In this document: in pieces, positions 1-6,197 of the stretch | How the letters are laid out: the number at the start of each line of letters is the position of its first letter | How positions within the stretch are numbered: position 1 is the stretch's first letter | Assembly (NCBI GenBank): GCA_026391235.1 | Contig: JAPLDV010000421.1 | Span: 1 to 8,297, forward strand | Reading direction: 5' to 3' | DNA length: 8,297 bases | Origin: Bacteroidia bacterium | GTDB taxonomy: Bacteria; Bacteroidota; Bacteroidia; Bacteroidales; UBA12481 | The notes under the pieces: model-generated | Seen by the model: the letters and a program-made list of their open reading frames with translations, nothing else | What the model was told of the DNA's origin: nothing | Database searches by the model: none | Made by a program: the position numbers and the translations under genes

Positions 1-1258
1 CGCGGGCAAACCCTCCGTGTTCCAGCTTTTTCGTGATATTCTCGAGAACCAAGATGGAGTCGTCGACCACCATCCCGATCGCTATGGAAAGGGAAGAGAG
101 GGTGATGAGGTTGATGGTTCCTCCGGAAAGGTACAAGTAGATGAAACCGACAATCAGTGAGATCGGGATGGAAAGCGAAATAATGAAGGTAGCCCTCCAG
201 CGCCCGAGGAAGAAGAATACCACAATGACAACAAAGATCAGGGCGTAAAGCAGGGTCGTCGCCAGGTTGTTGATCGAAGCCATCGTACTCAGGGAAGAGT
301 CCATCAGGATTTCCACCTTCACATCGGGCGGCAGGGTCTTCTTGATCTGCTCCAGCCTGGCTTTGATCTTATTGGCTACCGTGACCGTATTGGCATCCGA
401 CTGCTTCTGGATCATGATGCGGACGTTCTTGCCTCCATTGGACCGCTCATAGGTTTTGACATCCTTGAGCCCGTCGCGCACGGTGGCGATGTCACTCAGG
501 TAAACCGTCTTTCCGTTGATATTGCTGACGATGATATCCCTCACCTGGTCGCTGCTTTCCCATTCCCCCTGCAGCCGGAGCGGAAGATCGGATTTTCCCA
601 TCTCGAGACTTCCCGAGGGCAGGTTAATGTTGTTGGCCGCCAGTATCCCGGCCAGCTGTTCCACAGTCATGTTGTAGCTGTCGAGCTTGCGCGGGTCGAC
701 ATCCACCATCACCGCCCGGATCGGGGCACCGAGCTCGATAATGTTACCAACCCCATCGATCCGGTTTAGTGGCTGTATCAACCGCTTGTCGAGGATGTCC
801 TTGATGCCGTTGTAGCTCTCGCCGGCAGTAATGGTGAACATGACGACCGGCATCATGCTCGTGCTCATCTTGAAAATCGTGGGTAATTCCACCCCCTCCG
901 GCAAGTTGCGTTCTGCAAGGCCAACCGCATTGCGCACCTCATTCGTCGCTTCGTCCAGGTTGGCCCCCCACTCGAATTCCAAGGTGATCACAGAGATATT
1001 GTCTTTCGATTTGGAACTGATCTTCTTGAGCCCGGTGAGCGAACCAAACCCGTCCTCGAGTTTGCGCGTGACGTTTTGCTCCACATCGGAAGCATTGGCC
1101 CCGGTGTAAAAGGTGAATACAGAAAGGATCGGCGGATCGATCTTGGGAAAGAAATCCACGGGTAACTGCAGATAGGAATAGAGCCCGAAGATCACCACCG
1201 CGATGAAGATCATAATGGTGCTGACGGGCTTCTTTACCGCTGTGCTGAATAAACTCAT
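1..1258 (-). CDS. RND efflux permease, HAE1/AcrB-like (C-terminal part beyond window)
   Basis: Inner-membrane proton-driven pump subunit of a tripartite efflux system. I translated it from the ATG at 1256-1258; the frame stays open to the left edge, giving 419 visible residues of an expected ~1000-1050. Seen: a short cytoplasmic N-terminus and TM1 with the typical KKPVSTIMIF start followed by LPVDFFPKIDPP, then the porter domain (GANASDVEQ, LDEATNEVRNAV, GVGNIIELG, RLQGEWES), then TM2 (NLATTLLYALIFVVIVVFFF), TM3 and TM4. TM4 carries GMVVDDSILVLENI; its Asp399 and Asp400 match the proton-relay pair of AcrB (D407/D408), so the pump looks catalytically intact as far as it can be seen. It starts 4 bp after the adaptor stop, so it is the third gene of the pump operon. 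Substrate cannot be read from sequence; the DD pair favours the HAE1 drug/organic class over heavy-metal pumps. GC is about 55% in a counted sample (61-120), higher than the outer membrane gene of the same operon. Confidence 0.95.
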   Translation of the reverse strand, partial: MSLFSTAVKKPVSTIMIFIAVVIFGLYSYLQLPVDFFPKIDPPILSVFTFYTGANASDVEQNVTRKLEDGFGSLTGLKKISSKSKDNISVITLEFEWGANLDEATNEVRNAVGLAERNLPEGVELPTIFKMSTSMMPVVMFTITAGESYNGIKDILDKRLIQPLNRIDGVGNIIELGAPIRAVMVDVDPRKLDSYNMTVEQLAGILAANNINLPSGSLEMGKSDLPLRLQGEWESSDQVRDIIVSNINGKTVYLSDIATVRDGLKDVKTYERSNGGKNVRIMIQKQSDANTVTVANKIKARLEQIKKTLPPDVKVEILMDSSLSTMASINNLATTLLYALIFVVIVVFFFLGRWRATFIISLSIPISLIVGFIYLYLSGGTINLITLSSLSIAIGMVVDDSILVLENITKKLEHGGFAR

Positions 1259-1262
1259 GATG

Positions 1263-2318
1263 TCAGTTCTTAATGGTTATCGTAGTCTGGTTTTCGAGCT
1301 TGTTCTGCCCGACGACGATCACTTCGTCACCATCGGTAATGCCTTCCAATATCTCAATCCTGTCGTTGATCAGGCGCCCGGTGGTCACCTTTGTCTTGAC
1401 GGCAACTTTGTTCCTGTTCAGGAATACGTACATGTCGTTGGTCCCGGTTTGTTTGATGATGGAAATATTCGGAACCAGTATCGCGCTGCCCTGTCCGAGG
1501 TTGAGCTGTATCATGGCAAACATCCCGGGACGCAGTTTCAATCCCGTGTTCTGAATCCTGAGCTCAACGGTGAAGGTCTTGGTGGCGTTGTCCACGGTCG
1601 GGTAGATCCTGTAAATGTCACCGCTGAAAGCCATATCCGGATAAATTTCAGATTTGACATCGGCTTTCATCCCGGTCTTAACCAATGGGTAGTAATTCGA
1701 GGAAATACTGATAAGTGCCTTAAGCTGATTAATCTGAATGATTGAAAGGATAGCCGGTTTACCGACGGTTACAACCGGGGCGCCGGAATAGATTTCGCCG
1801 TCTTCAAAATACTTACCGGATATTACTCCGCTGAAAGGAGCTTTCAGCTGGGTATTGTCAAGCAGGAACTGATAGCTTGTTTTGGCGATATCGTAGGCCG
1901 ACTTGATCTGGTCATATTGCTGGTCGGCAATGCTGTTTGTTTGCTTCAGGGTCTCCAGTCTTTTGAAATCCGTTTCCAGTTTCATTAAATTAATATGTGC
2001 CTGTTCCAGGTTGGTACGGTCCATGAGTGCCACAACCTGGCCTTTGCTGACATTGCTGCCGATTTCAACATTCATCTTTTCAATCCTGCCGGGAGCTGAA
2101 GGGGCTAAGTGTACTTCTTCAAAAGGAATTAAAGAAGCCGTGAAATCAATATAACGGGTAATCGATTCCGTTTTGACGACCATTGATTTTACGGATACTG
2201 ATTGTTTTATATCAGGCTGTTTCGTTTCAGTATTACTGTCTTTTTTTGCGGTGCAGGCTCCACCTGCGAGTAAGAGTCCCAGAGCAACGGACAAATTCAA
2301 AGCTTTTATTGTATTCAT
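1263..2318 (-). CDS. RND efflux periplasmic adaptor (HlyD/AcrA-type membrane fusion protein)
   Basis: Couples the RND permease to the outer membrane channel. 351 residues, a normal length. Residues 1-22 form a hydrophobic export signal ending LLLAGGAC; Cys22 could be lipidated, but Gly at -3 is a poor lipobox, so this is uncertain. Two lipoyl-like half motifs (about 69-100, APGRIEKMNVEIGSNVSKGQ; and 156-187, LKAPFSGVISGKYFEDGE) flank a short alpha-hairpin (101-155). A beta-barrel follows (190-275) with the conserved LRPGMFA (262-268), then a membrane-proximal domain (278-349). The gene starts 4 bp after the TolC-like stop and ends 4 bp before the permease start, so the three are surely cotranscribed. 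Oddity: base composition switches inside the gene. The part encoding the C-terminus (1321-1380: 31/60 GC; 1561-1620: 32/60) matches the permease, while the part encoding the N-terminus (1681-1740: 22/60; 2101-2160: 23/60) matches the TolC-like gene. Confidence 0.95.
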   Translation of the reverse strand: MNTIKALNLSVALGLLLAGGACTAKKDSNTETKQPDIKQSVSVKSMVVKTESITRYIDFTASLIPFEEVHLAPSAPGRIEKMNVEIGSNVSKGQVVALMDRTNLEQAHINLMKLETDFKRLETLKQTNSIADQQYDQIKSAYDIAKTSYQFLLDNTQLKAPFSGVISGKYFEDGEIYSGAPVVTVGKPAILSIIQINQLKALISISSNYYPLVKTGMKADVKSEIYPDMAFSGDIYRIYPTVDNATKTFTVELRIQNTGLKLRPGMFAMIQLNLGQGSAILVPNISIIKQTGTNDMYVFLNRNKVAVKTKVTTGRLINDRIEILEGITDGDEVIVVGQNKLENQTTITIKN

Positions 2319-2322
2319 TTTA

Positions 2323-3624
2323 TTAAAGTTTACTGTTTATCTTACGTAAGGTCATCTCAGCATTAAGCAATTGAAGTATTAAATTGGTAAAATTTGATTC
2401 TGCCGTTAGGTAGTCGTTATTGGCACTTGTTACTTCGAGGCTTGAAATAATGCCCTGCTGATATTTTAAATTCATTTTATCCAAAACTTCTTTTGCAATT
2501 TCCACAATCGCTTTCTGGGTATCATACAGGACAAGAAGAGTATAGTAGTTATAGCCAAACTGCCTTTCCTGCAAGGTCAGCTGTTGTGTCAGGAGCTCCT
2601 TGGTATTGGTACTTATGTCGCTGTCGATTCTTGCCTGGTTCAGTTGTGCCAGTCTCTGTCCGCCCGAAAGGATCGGAACGTTCAGCGTTAATCCCACGAC
2701 ATTCTTGGGAGTAAAGTCGAAAAGAGGCTTCAGAATCTTATCGGTACGTGAATAATAGGCAGCCAGGGTTGGCAGATAGCTGGACTTCCTCATCTTGATT
2801 GTCTTTTGTGCAATATCGCCCTGCATCGATATCAATTTAAAGTCGATATTATTCTGGATATTGAAAGATTCCGCTAATGACGAATGCAAAATAAACTGCC
2901 TGGAAATATCGTCAAGGTTTGAAGCCAGGGAAATAGCCTGATCTGAATTTAAGCCCAGTTGAAAGCGCAGCAGGTTATACCCAAGTTCGACCTGCCTCTG
3001 CATGGATTTAAGTGCATTATCGACCGATGCAACCATAACGGAAAGCTTTTTCACATCTGTTTGTTCGATGATGCCGGCATTGGCAAGGTTTTTAGTTTTG
3101 TCGTAGATCAGCAGGGCATTCTCCTTATTGGATCTGATGATGACCAGTATCCTTTCACTGGCCAGGATCATGCAATAGGCCTGGATGGTCTGTTCCTTGA
3201 CATTCAGCTCATCCTTCTGATAGCTCTGTTCTGTAATGGTTTTGGCCAGCTTCGAAAGTTCGATGCCAACGAAATAGTTACCGTTAAATACCAGCTGGCT
3301 GACGTTTGCCTTAAAGCTGCTGGTAGGATTAAACTCGATGATAGCTGGCGGTGCTGCAGGGTTTAGCTGCAGTGAGGCTTGAGCTCCCAAAAAATTATTA
3401 TAATCCATGGAGGCATTAATCTGAGGTAACCCTGCCGCAATGGTTTCTCTAAGTTTTTGAGTTGATTTGTCAATTGCAAATTTTGAATTTACCAGGGTTT
3501 TATTGTGACCAATGGCGTAGCTTACGGCACTATCCAGTGACAGGATCAGCGGATCCTGTGCCTGTAAGGATAAAACGGCTAAGCAATAGATACCACTGAC
3601 AATGAACTTATAAATGGTTTTCAT
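2323..3624 (-). CDS. TolC-family outer membrane efflux protein
   Basis: Outer membrane exit duct of the tripartite pump. 433 residues, typical for the family. A Sec signal peptide is visible at residues 1-23 (MKTIYKF, hydrophobic core, LQAQ before Asp24). Two OEP repeats of alpha-helical barrel sequence occupy about 28-215 and 245-430. The second has the usual pattern: LPTLAAYYS, then GLTLNVPILSGGQR, then long helices ending in YQQGIISSLEVTSANNDYL and a C-terminal LLNAEMTLRKINSKL. The N-terminal GLPQINASMDYN is the matching segment of repeat one. It is the first gene of the pump operon, 111 bp downstream of the marR stop. A candidate operator/-7 element lies 41-48 bp upstream of its ATG. Base composition is AT-rich (19/60 GC in 2821-2880), unlike the permease. 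Start chosen because it gives a full signal peptide and lies behind the AT-rich leader. Confidence 0.95.
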   Translation of the reverse strand: MKTIYKFIVSGIYCLAVLSLQAQDPLILSLDSAVSYAIGHNKTLVNSKFAIDKSTQKLRETIAAGLPQINASMDYNNFLGAQASLQLNPAAPPAIIEFNPTSSFKANVSQLVFNGNYFVGIELSKLAKTITEQSYQKDELNVKEQTIQAYCMILASERILVIIRSNKENALLIYDKTKNLANAGIIEQTDVKKLSVMVASVDNALKSMQRQVELGYNLLRFQLGLNSDQAISLASNLDDISRQFILHSSLAESFNIQNNIDFKLISMQGDIAQKTIKMRKSSYLPTLAAYYSRTDKILKPLFDFTPKNVVGLTLNVPILSGGQRLAQLNQARIDSDISTNTKELLTQQLTLQERQFGYNYYTLLVLYDTQKAIVEIAKEVLDKMNLKYQQGIISSLEVTSANNDYLTAESNFTNLILQLLNAEMTLRKINSKL

Positions 3625-3656
3625 TCGATTTAATTTTAATTTTTCTTTGTGTTTAG

Positions 3657-3684
3657 TTTAACTTCAAATTAATCTGAAATTTAA
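3657..3684. promoter_or_regulatory. Palindromic candidate operator upstream of the efflux operon
   Basis: An AT-rich inverted repeat centred between 3670 and 3671. The inner 16 bp (TTCAAATTAATCTGAA, 3663-3678) pair at 7 of 8 positions per arm, the 22-bp form (3660-3681) at 9 of 11, and the 28-bp form at 11 of 14. It lies 33-60 bp upstream of the tolC-like ATG and covers the only -7-like element found there. MarR proteins are dimers that bind palindromes of about this size at target promoters, so this is a natural site for the MarR protein encoded just upstream. Binding is inferred, not shown. Confidence 0.55.
3665..3672 (-). promoter_or_regulatory. Weak -7-like element for the pump operon
   Basis: On the minus strand this reads TTAATTTG, one mismatch from the Bacteroidota -7 consensus TAnnTTTG. 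It sits 40 bp before the pump operon start. No TTG or TTTG was found at the usual 19-21 bp spacing upstream (the nearest, at 3699-3701, is 26 bp away), so the assignment is weak. It lies wholly inside the palindrome at 3657-3684. Confidence 0.35.
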
Positions 3685-3703
3685 AAGGGTTCGGCAGTCA
3701 ATC

Positions 3704-3718
3704 GTTGTTAACGTCAAC
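3704..3718. repeat. GTTG-N7-CAAC inverted repeat, copy 1
   Basis: GTTG at 3704-3707 and CAAC at 3715-3718 with a 7-bp spacer, in the marR to pump gap. The same motif with the same spacer occurs at 4220-4234 over the marR promoter. Arms are only 4 bp, so each copy alone is weak; the shared spacing and the placement at both regulatory regions are what make it noteworthy. Confidence 0.35.
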
Positions 3719-3735
3719 CATGTTTATAAATAAAG

Positions 3736-4179
3736 TTATAGTTTTTCAGCATTGCCTTTTATATGACTTACTACTTTGTGAAAAGTGTCTATTTCCTCCT
3801 GCGTAAGCCCTTGCTGAATGTTCTCCATCAATTCAAACACGATTTTCATATACTGGTCCCTTACACGGTATCCGGCCTTTGTCACCATCAGGTAATTCTT
3901 CCGCCGGTCTTCGATCGCAGAAACCCTCCTGACCAATCCTTTTTCTTCCAATGAATCGATTAGCCTGAGGATGGCTGATTTATCCTTTCCCATCAGTTCC
4001 GCCATATCTTTTTGAATGACATCCTCTTCTTTCAGGGTGATGGCATGTAAGAGGCTGAATTGCTCAGTGGATATCTTGATTTCATCATCTATCTGCTCAT
4101 CGGACCGTTTTTTAAACACACGGAATACCTCATGCATCATTTTTCCCAAATCCATCAACGACAATTTCTGGTTTCCCAT
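3736..4179 (-). CDS. MarR-family transcriptional regulator
   Basis: Cytoplasmic winged-helix dimer that usually represses efflux or stress genes and is released by small ligands. The chosen start (ATG 4177-4179) gives 147 residues, the normal MarR size, beginning MGNQKLSL. A longer in-frame start at 4233 adds 18 residues without family character and lies on top of the predicted promoter, so it is rejected. Seen: N-terminal dimerisation helix (1-30), winged helix from about 40 (QFSLLHAITL), QKDMAELMGKDKSAILRLIDSLEEKGLV as helix-turn-helix (56-83), a wing with the signature DRRKNYLMVT (91-100, Asp91-Arg92-Arg93), and C-terminal dimerisation helices (104-147). It lies immediately upstream of the pump operon on the same strand, separated by 111 bp with no clear terminator, so some readthrough into the pump is possible. 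Its likely targets are its own promoter and that of the pump; the ligand is unknown. Confidence 0.93.
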   Translation of the reverse strand: MGNQKLSLMDLGKMMHEVFRVFKKRSDEQIDDEIKISTEQFSLLHAITLKEEDVIQKDMAELMGKDKSAILRLIDSLEEKGLVRRVSAIEDRRKNYLMVTKAGYRVRDQYMKIVFELMENIQQGLTQEEIDTFHKVVSHIKGNAEKL

Positions 4180-4201
4180 TCTTGTGCAAATTTTAACCGC
4201 G

Positions 4202-4233
4202 CAAAGGTAAAGACAATTAGTTGATCTATGCAA
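4202..4233 (-). promoter_or_regulatory. Bacteroidota-type promoter of marR
   Basis: On the minus strand TACCTTTG (4202-4209) matches the -7 consensus TAnnTTTG exactly, and TTG (4231-4233) lies 21 bp upstream, acceptable for the -33 element. Transcription would start near 4196, leaving a leader of roughly 17 nt before the ATG at 4179. This supports that start over the upstream ATG at 4233. Confidence 0.7.
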
Positions 4234-4234
4234 C
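4220..4234. repeat. GTTG-N7-CAAC inverted repeat, copy 2
   Basis: GTTG at 4220-4223 and CAAC at 4231-4234, a 7-bp spacer as in the copy at 3704-3718. It overlaps the -33 element of the marR promoter, where a bound repressor would block polymerase. The spacer sequences differ, so only the arms and spacing are shared. Possible autoregulatory MarR site; inference only. Confidence 0.35.
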
Positions 4235-4346
4235 GATTTAGAAATATTTTGTTTTCTTCCTTAGGGTCTTGATATGATGTTCAGTTTTTGGCAGTGAAAA
4301 CCGGAATACTCCAAACAGTCAGTTGTTTCTAAAGATTCATGAGCTT

Positions 4347-4369
4347 CCCGATTTCTGTACCTGATCGGG
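4347..4369. repeat. Short inverted repeat in the divergent region
   Basis: CCCGAT (4347-4352) and ATCGGG (4364-4369) form a perfect 6-bp stem around an 11-nt loop, followed on the plus strand by only TTT. Too short for a confident terminator and with no gene ending there; it might be a protein-binding site for the fucosidase promoter about 75 bp downstream. Confidence 0.3.
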
Positions 4370-4443
4370 TTTGAATCCGGAACGCATAAACGCCCGGGTT
4401 GATCTTGCTGATGTTGATCTGATGCTTGTTCCTGTTCTTTAAT

Positions 4444-4451
4444 TATCTTTG
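4444..4451 (+). promoter_or_regulatory. -7 element of the fucosidase promoter
   Basis: TATCTTTG matches the Bacteroidota -7 consensus TAnnTTTG exactly and lies 27 bp before the ATG at 4479, predicting a leader of about 20-25 nt. No TTG at the expected 19-21 bp spacing was found (TTGs at 4426-4428 and 4414-4416 are 15 and 27 bp away), so the promoter may be weak or activator-dependent. Confidence 0.5.
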
Positions 4452-4478
4452 GGTGACTTGAAACCAACGAAATAAAAC

Positions 4479-6188
4479 ATGAAGAATTCACTATCATCAG
4501 TTACTCTAGTGCTGGGATTTCTAATGCTTACAATAACCGGTGCTGCCCAGAAAGCTAACCCGGGGTCCTTGCAAAGCTGGCGCGAATCGCGCTTCGGCAT
4601 GTTCATTCACTGGGGGCCGGTAAGCATCACCGAAAAGGAGATCAGCTGGTCGCGTGCGAATACAAATCCGAAGTGCCCAAACAACGGGGAAACACCGGCT
4701 GATGTATACGACAACCTATACAAGCGATTCAACCCGGTGAACTTCAATGCCGGGGAATGGGTGGCCACTGCAAAGGCTTCCGGGATGAAATACATGATCC
4801 TGACGGCCAGGCACTGCGACGGGTTCCTGCTGTGGGACTCGAAGGTGGACGATTACAACATCATGCATACCCCTTTCAGGCGGGATGCGTGCGCTGAGCT
4901 GGCGAAAGCCGCCCACGAGGCCGGAATGAAGATCGGGTGGTATTTTTCGCCGATGGAGTGGCGCGATCCCGACTGCCGCAACGAAAAGAACGGGGAATTT
5001 GTAAAGCGCATGCAGGCCGAACTGAGGGAATTGCTGACCAATTACGGAAAGATTGATATCCTCTGGTTCGATACCGATGGCAAGGAGGCTCCCTGGGACC
5101 AGGAAACCACCTATAAGCTAGTGCGGCAGCTGCAGCCGGATATCGTCATCAATGAGCGTCTCGACTTAGGTGATCAGGGCGGCTGGAACGAGGGTGTCAT
5201 CGGCCCGAACGCCGACTTCCACACGCCGGAGCAAACGGTCGGTAAATTCGACCAGCGCCCATGGGAATCGTGCATGACCGTTTCAAAAAAAAGCCAGTGG
5301 TCGTGGGGCGGCCATTCCGACGGGGTGAAGCCGGCCGGTCAGTGCCTCGACATGCTGATCCGGTGCGCGGGGGGTGATGGCAACATGCTGCTGAACGTGG
5401 GCCCGATGCCGGACGGGGCGATCGCACCGGAGCAGGTGGCGGTGATCAGGGAAATGGGTGAATGGCTGGCCAGGAACGGCACCAGCATTTACGGCACCCG
5501 CGGCGGACCGTGGAAACCGGGCAGGTCCGGCGTGTCCACCTGCCGGGGCAACACGGTTTACCTGCATGTTCTCGGCCGGTCCGGCAATACGCTGGAATTG
5601 CCTGCCATTCCTGCGAAAATTATCCGGTCAACGCTCCTGGCCGGCGGTAAGGTCAAGGTCGTTCAAACGGACAAGAACATTTCAATTGCACTTCCACCGG
5701 CAGGGCCGGAAGTGAAGGACCTGATCGTCGTGCTGGAACTGGATCGCCCGGCCGGCAGTATCGAACCGGTGAACATGAATCTTCCGTCGCTGTCGCTCAC
5801 CGCCGGGAAAAAGGCCACTGCCTCGAATGTATACCAGGGAATGGCTGCCTATGCCGCCGGCCAGGCATGCGATGATGACGAAACCACCCGCTGGGCCACG
5901 GATAACGGAACTAAAGCTGCATGGCTGGAGGTGGACCTGGGATCGGCGAAAACCATCGGCCGCGCGCTCATCAGGCAGGCTTACCCCGAACTCAAACGGA
6001 TCCGGAAATTCTCGGTTGAATACTGGCAGGATAACCAGTGGAAGACCTGCTATGCCGGCGAAAATTTAGGTGAAGTGCTGGATGTGAAGTTTAACCCGGT
6101 CACCGCACAGCGGGTTCGGCTGAATATAACCGAAGCCACCGAAGGCCCGACCATCTGGGAGTTCCAGGTATTTTCGACAGCCAGGTAG
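4479..6188 (+). CDS. Secreted alpha-L-fucosidase, GH29, with C-terminal F5/8 type C (CBM32-like) domain
   Basis: Retaining glycosidase that releases terminal L-fucose from glycans. 569 residues. A signal peptide is visible (about 1-24, MKNSLSSV, hydrophobic core, ITGAAQ), so it acts in the periplasm or at the cell surface. The GH29 barrel (about 28-340) shows FGMFIHWGP (His44), TARHCDGFLLWDSK (111-122), WYFSPMEW, and ILWFDTDG, whose Asp198 fits the catalytic nucleophile. Acid/base candidates are Glu251 (TPEQ) and Glu263 (RPWESC), not decidable by eye. GGDGNMLLNVGPMPDG (298-313) and ARNGTSIYGTRGGPW close the domain. A beta-sandwich (about 345-425) follows, then an F5/8 type C fold (about 437-567: DDDETTRWATDNG, WLEVDLGSAKTIGRALI, FSVEYW, RVRLNI, EFQVF), usually glycan-binding. 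Oddities: the usual HHDGF is HCDGF and the usual WFDG is WFDTDG. GC-rich (38/60 in 5341-5400). No SusC/SusD neighbours. It ends 9 bp from the convergent TIR gene. Confidence 0.93.
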   Translation: MKNSLSSVTLVLGFLMLTITGAAQKANPGSLQSWRESRFGMFIHWGPVSITEKEISWSRANTNPKCPNNGETPADVYDNLYKRFNPVNFNAGEWVATAKASGMKYMILTARHCDGFLLWDSKVDDYNIMHTPFRRDACAELAKAAHEAGMKIGWYFSPMEWRDPDCRNEKNGEFVKRMQAELRELLTNYGKIDILWFDTDGKEAPWDQETTYKLVRQLQPDIVINERLDLGDQGGWNEGVIGPNADFHTPEQTVGKFDQRPWESCMTVSKKSQWSWGGHSDGVKPAGQCLDMLIRCAGGDGNMLLNVGPMPDGAIAPEQVAVIREMGEWLARNGTSIYGTRGGPWKPGRSGVSTCRGNTVYLHVLGRSGNTLELPAIPAKIIRSTLLAGGKVKVVQTDKNISIALPPAGPEVKDLIVVLELDRPAGSIEPVNMNLPSLSLTAGKKATASNVYQGMAAYAAGQACDDDETTRWATDNGTKAAWLEVDLGSAKTIGRALIRQAYPELKRIRKFSVEYWQDNQWKTCYAGENLGEVLDVKFNPVTAQRVRLNITEATEGPTIWEFQVFSTAR

Positions 6189-6197
6189 GGTCCGGCG

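Larger units (their letters stand above)
4180..4478. other. Divergent intergenic region between marR and the fucosidase gene
   Basis: 299 bp between the two divergent starts. It holds a marR promoter (4202-4233), a fucosidase -7 element (4444-4451), a 6-bp-stem inverted repeat (4347-4369) and an imperfect 15-bp direct repeat (GTTGATCT at 4398-4405 and again at 4413-4420). The middle (about 4240-4440) shows no convincing gene: a 78-codon minus-strand frame at 4261-4497 overlaps the fucosidase start and has no recognisable domain or export signal. No tRNA or other known RNA structure was seen. Confidence 0.6.

Noticed and set aside
1203..1745. 180-codon plus-strand frame opposite the adaptor and permease genes
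   Set aside because: It is antisense to well-supported adaptor and permease coding sequence and resembles no known protein.
4180..4233. Longer MarR start at 4233 (18 extra residues)
   Set aside because: The extension lies over an exact TAnnTTTG promoter element and has no MarR-like sequence; the ATG at 4179 gives the usual length.
4347..4372. CCCGAT/ATCGGG hairpin as an intrinsic terminator
   Set aside because: The stem is only 6 bp, the T-run is 3 bases, and no gene ends just before it.
4365..4381. tRNA T-arm-like hairpin (TTTGAAT loop, 5-bp stem with one mismatch), possible tRNA remnant or attachment site
   Set aside because: No anticodon arm, D-arm or acceptor stem could be placed around it, and there is no integrase or matching repeat in the window.
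4261..4497. 78-codon open frame on the minus strand in the divergent region
   Set aside because: It overlaps the fucosidase start and its -7 element, has no domain, signal peptide or plausible promoter, and its residue mix is that of a random frame.
5197..5715. Several long open frames on both strands inside the fucosidase gene
   Set aside because: They are shadow frames favoured by high GC; the plus-strand fucosidase frame has clear family motifs throughout.
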